Positions 6,336-12,172 of a stretch of 12,172 nt of DNA are shown in pieces. Position 1 is the first letter of the stretch; every line of letters starts with the position of its first letter. This DNA comes from Nitrospirota bacterium (GTDB taxonomy: Bacteria > Nitrospirota > Nitrospiria > Nitrospirales > UBA8639), in assembly GCA_029865515.1 (NCBI GenBank), contig JAOUGQ010000076.1, positions 1-12,172 on the forward strand, read 5' to 3'. Made by a program: the position numbers and the translations under genes. Below the pieces are notes generated by a model. That model searched no databases. It was not told the DNA's origin and was given only the letters and a program-made list of their open reading frames with translations.

Positions 6336-6351
6336 GCCCCTCTAAGGGGGC
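6336..6351. terminator. Weak GC hairpin between convergent genes
   Basis: A 5-bp GCCCC/GGGGC stem with a 6-base loop lies between the lipoprotein and glnD stop codons. No T-tract follows on either strand, so it is at best a weak or factor-assisted terminator. Confidence 0.25.
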
Positions 6352-6374
6352 ATCCAACTAATCGACCACCAGAT

Positions 6375-9074
6375 TTATTCAGCCAGGAATTGATCAACTG
6401 CGGATTGAAGAGCGCGTTGAATATGGTCACAGCCTTCACCGGGATGAATTTTTTCTCCCTGCGAATTGGTCACATAAAATACGTCGGCGACCTGATCTAT
6501 CTTGGTTCCGATCCTCGCCATATGAATTGACAGATCCAAACTGACCAGCGTTCTGGCGATGACGAAAAGCAAACCTTGCTTGTCATCGGCAAACACATCG
6601 ATCACCGTATAAGCATCAGAAACCTCATGGTCGATATGGACTTCGGTGGGATGCCGGCCTGTGGGAAATGGTCGGCCAAAGGCCATACGCCGTCGTCCTT
6701 CAAACAGTTGGTGAACCGATTGCCGGCCCTCCACGACCTCTTGAATCTCCTGCGACACTTCCTCCAATCGGCTTGCGGGTGGGGTCCCCTCATAATCAGG
6801 ATCGTATACCGAAAACACATCCCATACGGTACCATCCTTGAGTGTCATTATTTGGGCTTCCAATACCTGCAATCCCATCGCGGCCAACACACCAGTCACT
6901 TGCATGAAAATACCCGGTTTGGACTGTTCATGCGTAATCAATACGTACTCGGAAACACCTAAGGCCTGATTGAATCTGGCCTCCACATGCGTTGGCTTTA
7001 CACGGAGGGAACGAATGGCCAAGAGATATGCCGCCATTTGATCGACCGTTGTCGACTGAACATAGCGGGGAGGAAGTTGTTGAAGTCGGTCATTCACCCA
7101 TTGCGTCCAGTCTGATTCATGAACGTCTCCCTCAATTTTGTGCCTCTTTAAAATCGCGATGAGTTGGTCTCGCGCCTCCGGCTTCATATTCTCCTTCCCG
7201 TTAGCAGAAGAACTTTTCCCACCGACAAGTTCTGTGAAGGCCTGGGAATACAACTCGCCTAATAAGGCCTCTTTCCATTTTGTCATCACCTCAGGGCCCA
7301 CCGCTGAAATATCTGCAATGGTCAGGATGAACATTTTCTGTAACACATCGACAGTTTTCACCATTCGTGCGAAGGTTAAAATAATTTTGGGATCGTTGAG
7401 GTCTCGACGAAATGCCGTATGGGACATCTGCAAGTGATGGTAGACCAGGAAGGAAAGAACTTGTCTCTCCTTTTCCGATAATCCCAACCGGTCGGCCGTT
7501 TTGTGGGCAATCTCCTGCCCCACTTCACTATGATCACCGGGACGACCTTTTCCCAAATCATGCAGCAACAAGCCCAGATGTAAGAGGTCTTTATCCGGGA
7601 TATTTCGATAGACATCCCCTATCATCCCCGGATGTTCCTGCAAACGCTCCGCTTCCCTCACGGCGAGCAGGCTGTGTTCATCGACCGTATATTTATGATA
7701 TTGGTTAAACTGCATGAGGCCTCGTACCCGGGAAAAAGCCGGCACCATCTTTTCCAGCAGGCCTGCCTGGTGCATAGCCTCAAGCGTTTGCGCAATTCGA
7801 CCAGGGTTCGAAAGAATTTGTCGAAACAGCCCACTCACCTGTTCGGTATGAAATCGTTCATTTGGCATGCTTCCTAAGTGCTGGGACAATTCATTGAGGA
7901 TGCGCGAATCGATGGGAACCGCTTGACAATGCGAGACCACAAACAACCTGAGGAGTAATATGGGGCTCTCCAGGACCTCGAGTAATTTATCCGGCTGAAT
8001 AGTCAGCCGATTTTCCAGGATACGGAAGTGCCCCTCAATCACGGGGGGAGGCCACCATTGTCGGACCCGGTTCCACCAGCTTACCTCCCTGGCTTGATCA
8101 AGAAACCGCCGACAACGGTCAAACAGCCCATTCGTATGACGAAAATACACCTGCATAAATTGCTCAACCGCCAACAAATGGGGCTGATCCACAAATCCCC
8201 ATTGCGCAGAGAGCCTGACCTGATCGTCAAACGTGAGAATATCCTGAGCCCGTCCCGCCTCGAAATGTAAAAAACACCGAACTCGCCAGAGAAATTCTTG
8301 CGCTTCCTGTAACACCTGATAATCCTGAATGGCAATCAGTCCCCGATTCGATAGTTCTTGAATCGTCCCCGCCCCATACCGAGCATGGCCAATCCATTGC
8401 AGGAGATGCAGATCCCGTAATCCGCCTTTACTTTTTTTAATATTCGGTTCAAGCATAAAGACGGTATCGCCAAATTTGGCATACTCCCGCTCACGCTCTT
8501 CGATTTTATCGAGAATAAAACGCTGCGCCTTTTTTTTGACGATCCGGCGTTCGAATTTTCCCTGAAATTCCTGGAACACAGGAGCACTGCCGACAAGAAA
8601 CCGGGATTCCATTAGCGAGGTGCAAGCGGCTAAATCGGTCTCCGCAATCGTCAGGCATTCCACAATAGACCGGACACTATGGCCAACTTGAAACCCAAGG
8701 TCCCATAGCCGGTGGAAGACTCCCGTGGAAAGCGCTTGAGCGACTTCCTGTTGGTTGCCCTGGGTTAAGACCATGACATCGATATCCGAATACGGCGCTA
8801 ACTCACGCCGCCCATATCCCCCCATCGCGACCAAACAACACTGCTGCCATCCGGCTCGCACACCCGCATTGCCTTGTTGAATCACCTCCCGAAACCGCGC
8901 AATCAGGAGGGCATCCATAAAATCAGAAAATGCCTGAGTGACCTCACCGCCGGTCACTCCTTCGATCAAGCGATGCCGCAGGATCTCCCGTTGTTCCTGA
9001 AGAACATGAAGACCAATTGAGGAATCCTTGGGATCCGTAAAAAACGTCGATGTAAAAGAATTGTCCGCACTCAT
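6375..9074 (-). CDS. glnD: PII uridylyltransferase/uridylyl-removing enzyme GlnD
   Basis: Family role: senses glutamine and adds UMP to, or removes it from, PII proteins, setting nitrogen assimilation. The ATG at 9074 gives 899 residues, a usual length, and has GGGAG nine bases upstream; an in-frame TTG at 9083 is less likely. Domains in order: nucleotidyltransferase with GGYGRRELAPYSDID (Gly85-Gly86, catalytic Asp97 and Asp99); the GlnD hallmark KKSKGGLRDLH near 213-223; an HD hydrolase domain with YHKYTVDEHS (His467) and LLLHDLGKG (His505-Asp506); then two ACT domains (about 709-785 and 821-899), which bind glutamine. All catalytic residues I can check are present, so both activities should be retained. 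It lies 43 bases downstream of nadE with no terminator between, so it is probably cotranscribed with nadE and subject to the leader at 10912-10998. A tiny upstream frame (9071-9103) overlaps its ATG. Confidence 0.96.
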   Translation of the reverse strand: MSADNSFTSTFFTDPKDSSIGLHVLQEQREILRHRLIEGVTGGEVTQAFSDFMDALLIARFREVIQQGNAGVRAGWQQCCLVAMGGYGRRELAPYSDIDVMVLTQGNQQEVAQALSTGVFHRLWDLGFQVGHSVRSIVECLTIAETDLAACTSLMESRFLVGSAPVFQEFQGKFERRIVKKKAQRFILDKIEEREREYAKFGDTVFMLEPNIKKSKGGLRDLHLLQWIGHARYGAGTIQELSNRGLIAIQDYQVLQEAQEFLWRVRCFLHFEAGRAQDILTFDDQVRLSAQWGFVDQPHLLAVEQFMQVYFRHTNGLFDRCRRFLDQAREVSWWNRVRQWWPPPVIEGHFRILENRLTIQPDKLLEVLESPILLLRLFVVSHCQAVPIDSRILNELSQHLGSMPNERFHTEQVSGLFRQILSNPGRIAQTLEAMHQAGLLEKMVPAFSRVRGLMQFNQYHKYTVDEHSLLAVREAERLQEHPGMIGDVYRNIPDKDLLHLGLLLHDLGKGRPGDHSEVGQEIAHKTADRLGLSEKERQVLSFLVYHHLQMSHTAFRRDLNDPKIILTFARMVKTVDVLQKMFILTIADISAVGPEVMTKWKEALLGELYSQAFTELVGGKSSSANGKENMKPEARDQLIAILKRHKIEGDVHESDWTQWVNDRLQQLPPRYVQSTTVDQMAAYLLAIRSLRVKPTHVEARFNQALGVSEYVLITHEQSKPGIFMQVTGVLAAMGLQVLEAQIMTLKDGTVWDVFSVYDPDYEGTPPASRLEEVSQEIQEVVEGRQSVHQLFEGRRRMAFGRPFPTGRHPTEVHIDHEVSDAYTVIDVFADDKQGLLFVIARTLVSLDLSIHMARIGTKIDQVADVFYVTNSQGEKIHPGEGCDHIQRALQSAVDQFLAE

Positions 9075-9103
9075 CGAATGCAACTCCCGGCAACGCTGGT
9101 CAC
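9071..9103 (-). CDS. Possible 10-residue coupling ORF before glnD
   Basis: The best Shine-Dalgarno sequence between nadE and glnD, AGGAGG (9115-9110), is about 35 bases from the glnD ATG but six bases from a GTG at 9103. That GTG opens a 10-codon frame whose TGA overlaps the glnD ATG as ATGA, the classic arrangement for translational coupling. An ATG one base after the Shine-Dalgarno (9108) opens only Met-Ser-stop. The glnD start also has its own GGGAG site, so coupling may be unnecessary. Confidence 0.3.
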   Translation of the reverse strand: MTSVAGSCIR

Positions 9104-9117
9104 GACATACCTCCTAG

Positions 9118-10908
9118 TCAGGTTCCTGAATGATATCGGTTGGTAATCGGCATCCGTCGGTCCTTTCCTAATGCCCTCGGAGTAATTTTAATACCCACCG
9201 GTGCTTGTCGACGTTTATATTCGCTGTGATCCACCATACCCATGACTTTTCGCACAACATGAGGATCATATCCCATCTTCACAATTCTGCTTCTTGAATA
9301 ATTGTCCTCGACATAGGCTTGTAAGATCGCATCTAACACCGGATACGGCGGGAGTGTGTCCTGATCTTTCTGATCCGGCTTTAACTCAGCCGAAGGCGCC
9401 CGCACCTGAATCCTCTCAGGAATGATCACCCTCTCAAAATGAGACCCCCTGTACTCACTTCGCCATCGAGAGAGTTGATACACTTTCGTTTTGGGAACAT
9501 CTTTGATGACCGCAAAACCCCCAGCCATATCTCCGTAAAGCGTGGCATAGCCCACACTCATTTCGCTTTTATTCCCCGTTGTGAGCACTAAATATCCAAA
9601 CTTATTGGACAGAGCCATCAAGAGTGTGCCTCGGATTCTGGCTTGCAGGTTCTCTTCCGTCGTATCGGTCTGACATCCCTGAAAAGACTTGCGTAACAGC
9701 CGAAGAAATACCTTGAACACCCCCGTAATCGAAAGATTGAGTAAGGCAATTCCTAAATTTTTTCCTAACTGGCGAGAATCCTGTCGGCTTTCCTGCGAGG
9801 TATAGGGGGATGGCATCATCACACCCATTACATTAGAAGCCCCTAAGGCGTCTCGGGCAATCACTGCTGTCAAAGCCGAATCAATTCCCCCGCTGATCCC
9901 CACGAGAACCTTTGAGAAGGCATTCTTCCTCACATAATCCCTAACCCCTAACACTAATGCCCGATATATCTCCTCTGACTCCTCGATGGCGTGGGCCATC
10001 GTTGTAACACAAGGAGTTACAGACTTCTGACGAGTAGGCATCCACCCAATGCGGATCCTCTGAACCCCAACACCATCGACCTTGGTTTTAGATGCTATTC
10101 CAAAACCTTTGGGGAGCCGTTTCCGGATAGACGGAATTTGAAGATCTGTGAGTAAGAAATCTTCCTCAAAGGCTTTCGCCTTTGCGAGCAGCGAACCGTT
10201 GGAGTCCAGGACAAGACTATTCCCATCAAAGACCAGTTCATCTTGCCCACCGACCATATTGGTGTAACTCACAATCACGTTATTGTCTTTCGCTCGAGCC
10301 GCCAACATACATTCCCGGCTTTGCGTTTTTCCGACATGATAGGGTGAGGCATTGATGTTCAGAATCAGGTGAGCGCCCCCAAGCCTTGCCTGCATGCTGG
10401 CTGGACCATCGGCAAACCAAATGTCTTCACAAATATTAATTCCGATTCGTAATGAGCCCAGACAATAGACCGGACTGATCCTTCCCGGTTGGAAATACCG
10501 TTCTTCGTCAAAAACACCATAGTTTGGAAGCTTGCATTTGGCATAGAATCCTTTTATCTGGCCATTCGCCAAGACCCAAGCTCCATTAAAGGGTTTCCTT
10601 TCATCAGACAACGGCTCCTGAATGGGGCGTTGCGCCAGATGATCAGGCTCCACCACACTTCCCACCACCGCCATAAGTCCCGTCGTAACTTTGGCAATAC
10701 GGTCACGCATCCGGCTGATATCAAGAAGAAATTTTGGCATGAGGAGAAGATCTTCCGGAGGATAGCCACACACGGCCAATTCCGGAAAGACCACCACATC
10801 CGCTTTCGCTTTCCTGGCTTCACGAATCCACCGGCAAATGGCATGTACATTCCCTTCAAGGTCACCAACGACCGCATTCATCTGGATCATCGCCAATCGA
10901 AAAGTCAT
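9118..10908 (-). CDS. nadE: Glutamine-dependent NAD+ synthetase
   Basis: Family role: makes NAD+ from nicotinate adenine dinucleotide, ATP and ammonia that its N-terminal domain releases from glutamine. Encodes 596 residues, slightly long for bacterial two-domain NadE. The nitrilase-like glutaminase domain (about 1-270) has the catalytic triad: Glu43 in FPELAVCGYPPEDLL, Lys124 before LPNYGVFDE, and Cys160 in NICEDIWF. The synthetase domain (about 310-590) has the ATP pyrophosphatase P-loop SGGIDS (339-344), TGNKSEMSVGY near 445-454, and PSAELKPDQKDQDTLPPY near 505-522. The ATG at 10908 is needed to keep the first beta strand (MTFRLAMIQMNAVVGD). Its only Shine-Dalgarno candidate, GAGG, lies 14 bases upstream within the 3' arm of the terminator hairpin. 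It has its own promoter (11005-11033) and an ANTAR-type leader, and precedes glnD. Confidence 0.96.
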   Translation of the reverse strand: MTFRLAMIQMNAVVGDLEGNVHAICRWIREARKAKADVVVFPELAVCGYPPEDLLLMPKFLLDISRMRDRIAKVTTGLMAVVGSVVEPDHLAQRPIQEPLSDERKPFNGAWVLANGQIKGFYAKCKLPNYGVFDEERYFQPGRISPVYCLGSLRIGINICEDIWFADGPASMQARLGGAHLILNINASPYHVGKTQSRECMLAARAKDNNVIVSYTNMVGGQDELVFDGNSLVLDSNGSLLAKAKAFEEDFLLTDLQIPSIRKRLPKGFGIASKTKVDGVGVQRIRIGWMPTRQKSVTPCVTTMAHAIEESEEIYRALVLGVRDYVRKNAFSKVLVGISGGIDSALTAVIARDALGASNVMGVMMPSPYTSQESRQDSRQLGKNLGIALLNLSITGVFKVFLRLLRKSFQGCQTDTTEENLQARIRGTLLMALSNKFGYLVLTTGNKSEMSVGYATLYGDMAGGFAVIKDVPKTKVYQLSRWRSEYRGSHFERVIIPERIQVRAPSAELKPDQKDQDTLPPYPVLDAILQAYVEDNYSRSRIVKMGYDPHVVRKVMGMVDHSEYKRRQAPVGIKITPRALGKDRRMPITNRYHSGT

Positions 10909-10911
10909 GAT

Positions 10912-10948
10912 AAAAAAAACGTCCTCTGTCCCAGCGGAACCGAGGACG
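10912..10948 (-). terminator. Intrinsic terminator/attenuator just before nadE
   Basis: Minus strand: CGTCCTC (10948-10942) pairs with GAGGACG (10926-10920). After a 1x1 mismatch, GTTCC (10940-10936) pairs with GGGAC (10932-10928) around loop GCT. Eight T follow (10919-10912), ending 3 bases before the nadE ATG at 10908. Placed downstream of the nadE promoter, it must be read through for nadE to be expressed. Its 5' arm is shared with hairpin P2 (10943-10958), so the two structures exclude each other. It may also stop transcription from the upstream GAF-ANTAR gene. Confidence 0.9.
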
Positions 10949-10958
10949 CCATTGTCCT
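10943..10958 (-). promoter_or_regulatory. ANTAR target hairpin P2 (antiterminator)
   Basis: Minus strand: AGGAC (10958-10954), hexaloop AATGGC (10953-10948), GTCCT (10947-10943), a perfect 5-bp stem. The loop has A at position 1 and G at position 4, the two conserved bases in known ANTAR RNA targets. The 3' arm and last loop base are the 5' arm of the terminator, so stabilising P2 prevents termination. A GAF-ANTAR protein gene lies immediately upstream. Confidence 0.75.
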
Positions 10959-10959
10959 T

Positions 10960-11064
10960 TTAATACAAATTTTCCAGGAAGACTTCGTTGTCGACCTTTA
11001 GGCCATTATACAAGTGAGTAAGGATCCGTTCAAACTTCCCTTCACCGGACATCCCGTTTTGCAT
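10960..11064 (-). CDS. Doubtful 34-residue ORF between ANTAR gene and nadE
   Basis: An ATG at 11064, nine bases after the regulator's stop and preceded closely by GAGGG, opens 34 codons to TAA at 10962-10960. The product (starting MQNGMSGEGKFERIL) has no recognisable features. The frame covers the -35 and -10 elements and P1, so if the promoter is real this is probably fortuitous. If translated on read-through mRNA it would melt P1 and stop just short of P2. Confidence 0.25.
   Translation of the reverse strand: MQNGMSGEGKFERILTHLYNGLKVDNEVFLENLY
10976..10997 (-). promoter_or_regulatory. ANTAR target hairpin P1
   Basis: Minus strand: GAC (10992-10990), hexaloop AACGAA (10989-10984), GTC (10983-10981). 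Outward of a 2x2 internal loop, AGG (10997-10995) pairs with CCT (10978-10976). The loop again has A1 and G4. It begins at about the second base of the predicted transcript and lies 17 bases before P2, the tandem arrangement seen in ANTAR leaders. The stem is weak, which is the main uncertainty. Confidence 0.6.
11005..11033 (-). promoter_or_regulatory. Sigma70-type promoter of nadE-glnD leader
   Basis: Minus strand: TTGAAC (11033-11028), a 17-base spacer, and a perfect TATAAT (11010-11005). The predicted start is A at 10998, one base before hairpin P1, giving a leader of about 90 bases that consists almost entirely of P1, P2 and the terminator. Confidence 0.7.
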
Positions 11065-11073
11065 AACCCTCAA

Positions 11074-12172
11074 CTACTGAGTGGCGCGTTGAAGTTCCTC
11101 CGCAAGAATAATAGCATCCGCGATTTCCCTCATGGATTTTCGAAGATTCATGCTTTGGCGCTGCATGAGACGGAACGCTTCAGGCTCTGACAACCCCTTG
11201 GACGCCATTAAAAACCCTTTGGCGCGCTCAACCAATTTTCGAACTTCCAATGCCTCCTGCATCTCAAAAGATTTCTCCATGAGTCGGGTATGCTCAATGG
11301 CGACCGCGGATTGATTCGCAATGGCTTGTAGTGTCTTGACCTCTTCATCTGAAAACGCATGATAACTGGAGGTGTAGACATTAATAACCCCTATCGAGTT
11401 ATCCTTCATCAGCATGGGGACAGACAATAATGAATGCAATCCCTCCTGTTTAGCCAAATCCCGATAGAAATATCCATCTTCTGCGGTCACATCCGGGACA
11501 TAAACCGGATATTGATCTTGAACGGCCCGGCCGCTCATGCTCTGCCCAACCTTCAATGGCGGCTTTCGCCGGTACGCATCACTTAAGCTTTGGGTGGCGG
11601 CAATACGAAGTTCCCCCGAATTCTGGTCGACCAGCATGATTGAGCAAATCTTTGAATTCATCAGCTGAGCCGTCATGGTAACAATTAATTGGAGGACATC
11701 CTCTATCAGTCGATTAGAGGCCACCGTTTCCGAAACCTGTGAAAGTGTTTCGAGGCGACGGGCTTTTTGCCGCATTTCATCATAAAGTCGGGCATTGGCT
11801 ATGGCCCCGCCGACTTGATTGGCAATGGTGAGTAAGAGGGCCAGCGTCTCTTCGGCATACCGCTTGGGCCGCTTATGCTGCACATTGATGACTCCGATAA
11901 TTTCCCCCTTACTCATAATCGGCACTGACACAAAGGCCTGATATCGATCTTCCGGCAGGCGGTGAAAAAACTTAAATCTGGCGTCATCGCTCGCATTTCG
12001 AGGAATCACTACCGGGACTTTTTCTCTTGCTACCCACCCGGTGATCCCTTCTCCCAACCCGATGGATATCCGCCCGATGAGCCGTGGATGCGGATTTTTC
12101 GAGGCACGAAGAATGAGTTCGTCGGTAGTTTCAGAAATCAAATACAGCAAACAGGCATCGCCCTTGGTGACC
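11074..12172 (-). CDS. GAF-GAF-ANTAR RNA-binding antiterminator (5' end outside window)
   Basis: The frame is open to the window edge, so the start is missing; 365 residues are visible. The first visible residues (VTKGDACLLYL) are already inside a GAF domain (to about 125), including GEGITGWVA and SVPIMSKGEIIGVINV. A helical linker follows, then a second GAF domain (about 150-295) with GQSMSGRAV and SVPMLMKDNSIGVINV. The C-terminus (about 305-360) is an ANTAR domain: VERAKGFLMASKGLSEPEA, then the three-helix end with SMREIADAIILAEEL. ANTAR domains bind tandem hexaloop hairpins and prevent transcription termination. GAF domains bind small ligands; the ligand here is unknown. Its gene lies directly before the nadE leader, which carries two such hairpins and a terminator, so nadE-glnD is the likely cis-adjacent target. 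No receiver domain is visible, so signal input is probably direct ligand binding. Confidence 0.93.
   Translation of the reverse strand, partial: VTKGDACLLYLISETTDELILRASKNPHPRLIGRISIGLGEGITGWVAREKVPVVIPRNASDDARFKFFHRLPEDRYQAFVSVPIMSKGEIIGVINVQHKRPKRYAEETLALLLTIANQVGGAIANARLYDEMRQKARRLETLSQVSETVASNRLIEDVLQLIVTMTAQLMNSKICSIMLVDQNSGELRIAATQSLSDAYRRKPPLKVGQSMSGRAVQDQYPVYVPDVTAEDGYFYRDLAKQEGLHSLLSVPMLMKDNSIGVINVYTSSYHAFSDEEVKTLQAIANQSAVAIEHTRLMEKSFEMQEALEVRKLVERAKGFLMASKGLSEPEAFRLMQRQSMNLRKSMREIADAIILAEELQRATQ

Noticed and set aside
6576..6962. 128-codon plus-strand frame inside glnD
   Set aside because: Antisense shadow of the ACT-domain coding region; glnD is intact and strongly supported.
10489..11001. 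170-codon plus-strand frame across the nadE start and leader
   Set aside because: Antisense to the nadE glutaminase coding region and to the leader hairpins; no start signals.
1..12172. CRISPR arrays, tRNA/rRNA genes, insertion sequences, phage genes
   Set aside because: No regularly spaced repeats, no cloverleaf or rRNA signatures, and no transposase or integrase frames were seen.

Overview
The window looks like chromosome from a Gram-negative bacterium: lipoprotein signal peptides, an outer-membrane porin ending in phenylalanine, and GlnD/PII-type nitrogen control. Base composition is close to even. The protein style (GAF-ANTAR regulator, porin, ApbE variant) reminds me of Nitrospirota such as Nitrospira. 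That placement is an impression from reading, not the result of a search.

Region 1 (1-5733) reads as one functional locus for extracytoplasmic flavin chemistry. An ApbE flavin transferase and a lipoprotein gene lie on the minus strand. Divergent from them, on the plus strand, are a 54-residue zinc-finger protein and a porin. A second plus-strand operon follows, encoding a lipoprotein, an FMN-binding protein with the SGAT flavinylation motif, and an unrecognised four-helix membrane protein with several histidines. ApbE would attach FMN to Thr181 of the FMN-binding protein. Both control regions (1934-1976 and 3830-3915) have good sigma70-type promoters overlapped or followed by Fur-box-like dyads, so the locus is probably iron-responsive. 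Strong intrinsic terminators close the porin unit (3731-3766) and the flavin operon (5698-5733).

Region 2 (5734-6374) holds a GC-rich, hairpin-rich spacer with no convincing gene, then a small lipoprotein gene converging on glnD.

Region 3 (6375-12172, minus strand) encodes, in transcription order, a GAF-GAF-ANTAR RNA-binding regulator (5' end outside the window), glutamine-dependent NAD synthetase (nadE) and PII uridylyltransferase (glnD). The 125 bases between the regulator and nadE hold the most striking feature of the window. A consensus-like promoter is followed by a first hairpin with loop AACGAA and a second hairpin with loop AATGGC. Both loops fit the A1/G4 hexaloop rule for ANTAR RNA targets. 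The 3' arm of the second hairpin is also the 5' arm of a strong intrinsic terminator, whose U-tract ends 3 bases before the nadE start codon. This is the architecture of ANTAR-controlled antitermination. It suggests that the adjacent GAF-ANTAR protein switches on a nadE-glnD operon, linking NAD synthesis and glutamine/PII sensing; I do not know this as a described ANTAR target.
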